From Flexilinea sp. (GTDB taxonomy: Bacteria > Chloroflexota > Anaerolineae > Anaerolineales > Anaerolineaceae): a stretch of DNA of 53,210 bases. The stretch lies in the NCBI GenBank assembly GCA_017432685.1, contig JAFRIR010000096.1:1-53210 (forward strand), given 5' to 3'. Below are positions 49,677-53,210 of this stretch, piece after piece. A program made the translations under genes and the position numbers. The notes below the pieces were generated by a model. It saw only the letters and a program-made list of their open reading frames with translations, made no database searches and was not told where the DNA came from. Position 1 is the stretch's first letter; each line of letters begins with the position of its first letter.

Positions 49677-51122
49677 CTACTGCCTTTTCAGATGATAATA
49701 GGATAGCCCGTATTCCTCATGGGCTTTTTCATAATCTGTATCGAGCATTTCCTTCACTTCCGGAATGATCCCTTCATACCCACTCAGGTAAACGATCCAA
49801 TAAGGCTGCCTGGCGTGCATATCTTCCAAAAATTCATCCTTCATCGCCGGTTCGACCGGAAAATGTCCAAAATGATATGCCGCAAAACGTGAGCAGGGAA
49901 TCAAACCGGAATTGAGATAAACTGCAGGTGTCGCATAAAGAACCATCGCAGGGTCCTTTTCCTCATCCGGGATGGAAGCAGCATAGGCAAAAATATCCGG
50001 TTCCGAAGCAGCACCGGGCAAGTCAGAGAGCAAAGGGATGTCTTCATGGACAAAAAATATAAGAAGAACCAGCGCCAGGAGCATTTCGGGAATTTTCGGA
50101 AAGTCCGCATAAAGAAACAGCGCCAGCATCAGAACCGGCACAAAAATCACAAAATAATGCAAAAACTGGTTGGTCTGCCACAGGGACACGGCATTGACCG
50201 CAGTGATACCTATCATAATGGTATCAATCAGCCTGACGCGGCGTTCCCGGATCACATGAATCAGGAGAATCAGAATTGAAACACCGATCGGAAGATAGCG
50301 GTCGAGAAACTCCATCCCGGCAAATGTTTCATGGGAGCGCCGGGCTGAATATTTAAAATTGTAAAAAATGGTCGAGTAAAACATATCGTCCAGCGCATGT
50401 TTTGATAAGAAATACAGAATGATCGGAATGCAGATGACGGCAAACCCCAAAATGCCGAAAAGCAAATTTTCAAACAGATTTTGCCATTTTCTCCGGAAAA
50501 TCAGATATAGACCCACAACAGACAATCCCGAACAGATCGTCAACACATTGTTTGCACGGATAAAGAATGAAAAAGCAAGACAAACCCCATGAAGGAAAGC
50601 ATAGCGGCGCGGATGCAGCGGCTGATCTTCAACATTTGAGGCATATTTCACCAATAAAAACAGACTGCAGGCTATCGAAAGAATCGACCACTCTTCACAA
50701 AGGTTCCCGCCTTCCATCAGTTTGCAGAAAACCGCCATGCCGCACATCAGCGGAAAAATTGAAAAATAATTCACACGTTTATCAGGAACTGCAGCGATTT
50801 TTGCACGGAACAGAAACCAAATCGTCAGGAAAAGACCGGCTGTCTGCATCAGGAAAGTAAGCGTCAGATCCGCGTTCTTTGTTCCCAAAAGGGTTCCGAC
50901 CGCCTGAAGGAAAAACAGGAGAGGACCTTTGTTGTCCCAGATTTCCGAATACAGCGTTTTTCCCCTGCGGATCATCAACCCGACAAAACGAAAAAAGGCT
51001 GAATCCACACCGTAATTGTTCGGATAGAGCGGACTGGTGGTGGAAGAAAACAGCAGCATGGTCCCAACAGACAAAATAAGGATGATGAAACTGAATATCC
51101 AAAACCTGCCACGTCTTTTCAT
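49677..51122 (-). CDS. GT39-like polytopic membrane glycosyltransferase
   Basis: 481 aa, about 11 hydrophobic segments. The loop after helix 1 contains YGVDSAFFRFVGLMI, followed by SEIWDNKGPLLFF, the pattern seen in RgtA/B/C/D-like (GT39-superfamily) proteins with the catalytic Asp. A soluble C-terminal tail of about 110 residues follows. It likely adds sugars to a lipid-linked or surface acceptor. ATG 51122 is preferred because GGAGG and a -10-like TATAAT (51156-51151) lie between it and the upstream candidate start at 51182; the spacing of GGAGG (12 nt) is long, so the longer form remains possible. Confidence 0.72.
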   Translation of the reverse strand: MKRRGRFWIFSFIILILSVGTMLLFSSTTSPLYPNNYGVDSAFFRFVGLMIRRGKTLYSEIWDNKGPLLFFLQAVGTLLGTKNADLTLTFLMQTAGLFLTIWFLFRAKIAAVPDKRVNYFSIFPLMCGMAVFCKLMEGGNLCEEWSILSIACSLFLLVKYASNVEDQPLHPRRYAFLHGVCLAFSFFIRANNVLTICSGLSVVGLYLIFRRKWQNLFENLLFGILGFAVICIPIILYFLSKHALDDMFYSTIFYNFKYSARRSHETFAGMEFLDRYLPIGVSILILLIHVIRERRVRLIDTIMIGITAVNAVSLWQTNQFLHYFVIFVPVLMLALFLYADFPKIPEMLLALVLLIFFVHEDIPLLSDLPGAASEPDIFAYAASIPDEEKDPAMVLYATPAVYLNSGLIPCSRFAAYHFGHFPVEPAMKDEFLEDMHARQPYWIVYLSGYEGIIPEVKEMLDTDYEKAHEEYGLSYYHLKRQ

Positions 51123-51205
51123 ATACTGCCAATGCCTCCGGTTATCGGCAATTATAACGGAATACTCATAAATTTCAGACATTGACGTGAAATTCCATTG
51201 ACTTG

Positions 51206-51214
51206 TGGTAGAAT
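51206..51214 (+). promoter_or_regulatory. Extended -10 promoter of rpsB
   Basis: TGGTAGAAT, the same sequence as at 13162-13170. Transcription would begin near 51221, giving a leader of about 115 nt. Confidence 0.6.
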
Positions 51215-51246
51215 TTCATCTGTTAAAAAACCGCACACCTTTTGAT

Positions 51247-51287
51247 CTCAGCTGGCGTGCTGACGGAAAAATGTCAGCTGTGCTGAG
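51247..51287 (+). promoter_or_regulatory. Two-helix hairpin leader of rpsB (candidate S2-binding leader)
   Basis: CTCAGC pairs with GCTGAG outside and GCTGAC pairs with GTCAGC inside, with an asymmetric internal loop (TGGCGT against TGT) and an 8-nt cap. The position in the rpsB leader suggests autoregulation by ribosomal protein S2, as is known in other bacteria. Confidence 0.55.
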
Positions 51288-51334
51288 AAGAGAGAAAGGT
51301 GGAGGAACAAAACGCAAAGGAGTATATACTTTCT

Positions 51335-52168
51335 ATGACTAACGTTATTTCCATGAAAGCGTTACTGGAGAGCGGTGTCCACTTTGGTCATCGCACGAAC
51401 AAGTGGAACCCGGGGATGAAGCCGTATATCTTCACCGAACGCAACGGGATCCATATCATCGACCTGCAGCAGACCGCGAAAAGCCTGAACACCGCTTACG
51501 CACTGGTCCGTGACACTGTGGCTGCCGGAAAAGACATCATGTTTGTCGGCACCAAGCGTCAGGCTCAGGAAACCATCCGCGACGAAGCCATCCGCTGCGG
51601 TATGCCCTATGTGACCGAACGCTGGCTGGGCGGTATGCTCACCAACTGGACCACGATCGCACAGCGTATCAATGAGCTGGAACGTCTGGAAAAACTGCGC
51701 GACACCGGCGACATCAAAAAGCTGACCAAAAAAGAAGGCTTGATCGTTGAACGTGACATCGCCCGTCTGCAGCTGCGCCTTTCCGGCGTCCGCAACATGA
51801 AAGAACTGCCGGGCCTGATTTTCGTCATCGACGTCATGCGTGAAGCTACCGCCATCCATGAAGCGAACCTGAAAGAGATCCCGGTCATCGCCATGGTTGA
51901 CACCAACTGCGACCCCCGCAATGTGGACTATGTGATCCCCTCTAACGATGACGCGATCCGCGCGATCAAACTCGTTGTCGGCAAGATCGCCGATGCAGCG
52001 ATCGAAGGCAAGATGATGCGCGATGGCGGCGAAACCGTTTCCGTCGAATTCTCTGCTGACACCAATGCTGCCGCCGCCGGCCGTCTGGCTGCCGATGACA
52101 GCGACACCAAAGATGAAGACCTCTTCGGCGCTTCCACACTGGAAAAAATCAGCAAATCTGCTGAATAA
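51335..52168 (+). CDS. rpsB: 30S ribosomal protein S2
   Basis: 277 aa. [20 protein letters not shown] near the N-terminus, [18 protein letters not shown], and the C-terminal segment [17 protein letters not shown] are all standard S2. The protein is part of the small subunit near the mRNA exit. I start at ATG 51335, not the longer GTG at 51299, because the family begins shortly before the MK(A/Q)LLE segment; AAAGGAG is 12 nt upstream, slightly far. The last 35 residues form an acidic extension often present in S2. tsf follows 28 bp later, the usual order. Confidence 0.97.
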   Translation: MTNVISMKALLESGVHFGHRTNKWNPGMKPYIFTERNGIHIIDLQQTAKSLNTAYALVRDTVAAGKDIMFVGTKRQAQETIRDEAIRCGMPYVTERWLGGMLTNWTTIAQRINELERLEKLRDTGDIKKLTKKEGLIVERDIARLQLRLSGVRNMKELPGLIFVIDVMREATAIHEANLKEIPVIAMVDTNCDPRNVDYVIPSNDDAIRAIKLVVGKIADAAIEGKMMRDGGETVSVEFSADTNAAAAGRLAADDSDTKDEDLFGASTLEKISKSAE

Positions 52169-52196
52169 TTAGAGTTATAAAGGACGATTGAATAAA

Positions 52197-52811
52197 ATGG
52201 CTATCACCACCGAAATGATCAAACAACTGCGTGCCGACACCGGCGCCGGTATCCTTGAATGCCGCAAAGCTCTCGAAAACGCCAACGGCGACCTGAAAGC
52301 CGCTCTGGATTACCTCCGCGAAAAGGGTCTTGCCCAGGCTCAGAAACGTGCCACCCGCCAGGCTTCCGAAGGTATCATCGAGCTGTATTCCCACATGGGC
52401 GGCCGCATGGGCGTCATGCTGGAACTGAACTGCGAAACCGACTTCGTCGGCAAATCCGAAGCTTTCCAGAAACTGGCCCACGAACTGGCTCTCCAGATCG
52501 CTGCTGCCGATCCTCTTTACATCAAGGAAGAAGACATCCCGGCTGACGTTCTCGAACGCGAAGAAAAGATCGCTACCGCCAAGGCCCGCGAAGAAGGCAA
52601 GAAGGAAGAAATCATCCCGAAGATCGTCGAAGGCTCCATCAAGAAATTCAAGACTGAAATGGTCCTGATGAACCAGCCTTATATCCGCGATGAATCCATC
52701 ACAGTCGCCGACCTGATCAACCAGAACATCGTCGCCCTGCGCGAAAACATCGTTGTCCGCCGCTTCACCCGCTATTCTCTGGGTGAATCCACCGAAAGCG
52801 ACGAAAACTAA
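52197..52811 (+). CDS. tsf: Elongation factor Ts
   Basis: 204 aa. The N-terminal UBA-like domain MAITTEMIKQLRADTGAGILECRKAL is followed by the core with LNCETDFVGKSEAFQKLAHELALQIAA (TDFV motif contacts EF-Tu). One core subdomain seems reduced, as in Thermus-type short EF-Ts proteins. It is the nucleotide exchange factor for EF-Tu. ATG 52197 is preferred over TTG 52188; AAAGGA lies at 52179-52184. A strong terminator follows. Confidence 0.97.
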   Translation: MAITTEMIKQLRADTGAGILECRKALENANGDLKAALDYLREKGLAQAQKRATRQASEGIIELYSHMGGRMGVMLELNCETDFVGKSEAFQKLAHELALQIAAADPLYIKEEDIPADVLEREEKIATAKAREEGKKEEIIPKIVEGSIKKFKTEMVLMNQPYIRDESITVADLINQNIVALRENIVVRRFTRYSLGESTESDEN

Positions 52812-52822
52812 GATTCAAAAAA

Positions 52823-52848
52823 GGCCGGCGGATCCGCCGGCCTTTTTT
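52823..52848 (+). terminator. Intrinsic terminator after tsf
   Basis: GGCCGGCGGATCCGCCGGCC is a perfect 20-bp palindrome followed by six T. Confidence 0.95.
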
Positions 52849-52851
52849 GAT

Positions 52852-52935
52852 AATGAGAAATTCTAAATGAGGAATGAGAAATTGATTTTTCACAAAGGTC
52901 ATTATACTCATTCCTCATTTCTCATTTCTCATTTT
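52852..52935. repeat. Heptad repeats as inverted repeat before pyrH
   Basis: The left arm has AATGAGA/AATGAGG units (52852-52879). The right arm has TCATTCC/TCATTTC units (52908-52935), its reverse complement. A TATAAT at 52951-52956 follows, so pyrH may have its own promoter after this hairpin. Confidence 0.85.
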
Positions 52936-52980
52936 TTGGAAATCCTCATTTATAATTTCTAAAGGAGGAATTAAATAAAA

Positions 52981-53210
52981 TGGCTGACATTAAATATAAG
53001 CGCGTATTGCTGAAACTGAGCGGAGAAGCGCTCGCTCCGCAGGGTGCCTCAGGCATTGATCCCGAAGCCGCCAAAATGATTTCCAACCAAATTAAAAATT
53101 GTGTGCAAATAGGCGCGAATCTTGCAATAGTAATAGGAGGAGGCAATATTTGGCGCGGGAAAGTCGGCCTCGAGCTGGGAATGGACCGTGCGACAGCAGA
53201 CTATATGGGA
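52981..53210 (+). CDS. pyrH: UMP kinase, N-terminal part (cut by window end)
   Basis: The first 76 residues are visible; the gene continues beyond the window. KRVLLKLSGEAL (residues 7-18) and IVIGGGNIWRG (about 50-60) are the amino-acid kinase family nucleotide- and UMP-binding segments specific to bacterial UMP kinase. It converts UMP to UDP, and the hexamer is regulated by GTP and UTP. AAAGGAGG (52961-52968) precedes ATG 52981 by 12 nt. rpsB-tsf-pyrH is a widespread gene order, here with a terminator after tsf. Confidence 0.95.

Overview
The window looks like a chromosomal segment of a Chloroflexota bacterium, most likely Anaerolineae. This is inference from gene content. It carries a DUF6391-like gene, a short EF-Ts (204 aa) and many large GT-C-type membrane proteins. 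Envelope proteins have Pro/Thr linkers, and there is an orphan radA plus an N-terminally compact Rho. No 16S or marker search was possible. Most genes have moderate-to-high GC and clear Shine-Dalgarno sites or extended -10 promoters. AT-rich islands (two Rpn-type nucleases, a toxin-antitoxin remnant, parts of the glycosyltransferase genes) suggest accessory DNA.

Layout. 1-4.4 kb: Rpn-family nuclease, sugar-nucleotide epimerase, SlyD, CrtI-like oxidoreductase. 4.4-7.8 kb: a structured small RNA with its own promoter and terminator, then radA (apparently leaderless), a DUF6391-like protein and holA. 7.8-13.1 kb: YfhO-like and GT-C-like membrane proteins. 13.4-17.3 kb (minus): rho, a LysM/M23 peptidase and a DUF6056-like membrane protein. 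17.6-19.1 kb: a repeat element, tRNA-Pro(TGG) and a class I aminotransferase. 19.2-26.6 kb is accessory: a MITE, an unusual multi-substrate-binding-domain/permease fusion, a double-glycine leader peptide, a membrane-anchored lipase-like hydrolase, more MITEs and an acyltransferase. 26.6-35.0 kb (minus) is a tight four-gene run: an orphan CoxM/XdhB-type FAD subunit, a metallophosphoesterase with an apparent CTG start, a membrane protein with a protein-kinase-like domain, and a 1193-aa tail-anchored helical protein. 35.2-42.7 kb: EamA transporter, second Rpn nuclease, thiolase, a large GH13-like enzyme and an NDUFA9-like SDR. 42.7-51.1 kb: secreted LamG-like protein, TA remnant, GNAT and three more polytopic glycosyltransferase-like proteins. 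51.2-53.2 kb: rpsB-tsf-pyrH, with a hairpin leader before rpsB.

Three repeat systems overlay this. (1) Period-7 short tandem repeats sit at many gene junctions and often supply the stop codon, Shine-Dalgarno or start codon themselves; several are arranged as hairpins. (2) A family of 66-215 bp MITE-like elements has about 15-bp terminal inverted repeats (GGGAACCTCTAAAAA type) and 4-bp AT-only target duplications, with exchangeable internal hairpin modules. (3) A ~100-bp structured element recurs at about 4.4, 17.6 and 42.7 kb, with a fragment at 26.6 kb.

The strongest candidates for something undescribed are the kinase-like/phosphoesterase/helical tail-anchored operon, the register-shifted SBP-permease fusion, the orphan GG-leader peptide, and the heptad repeats that build gene junctions.
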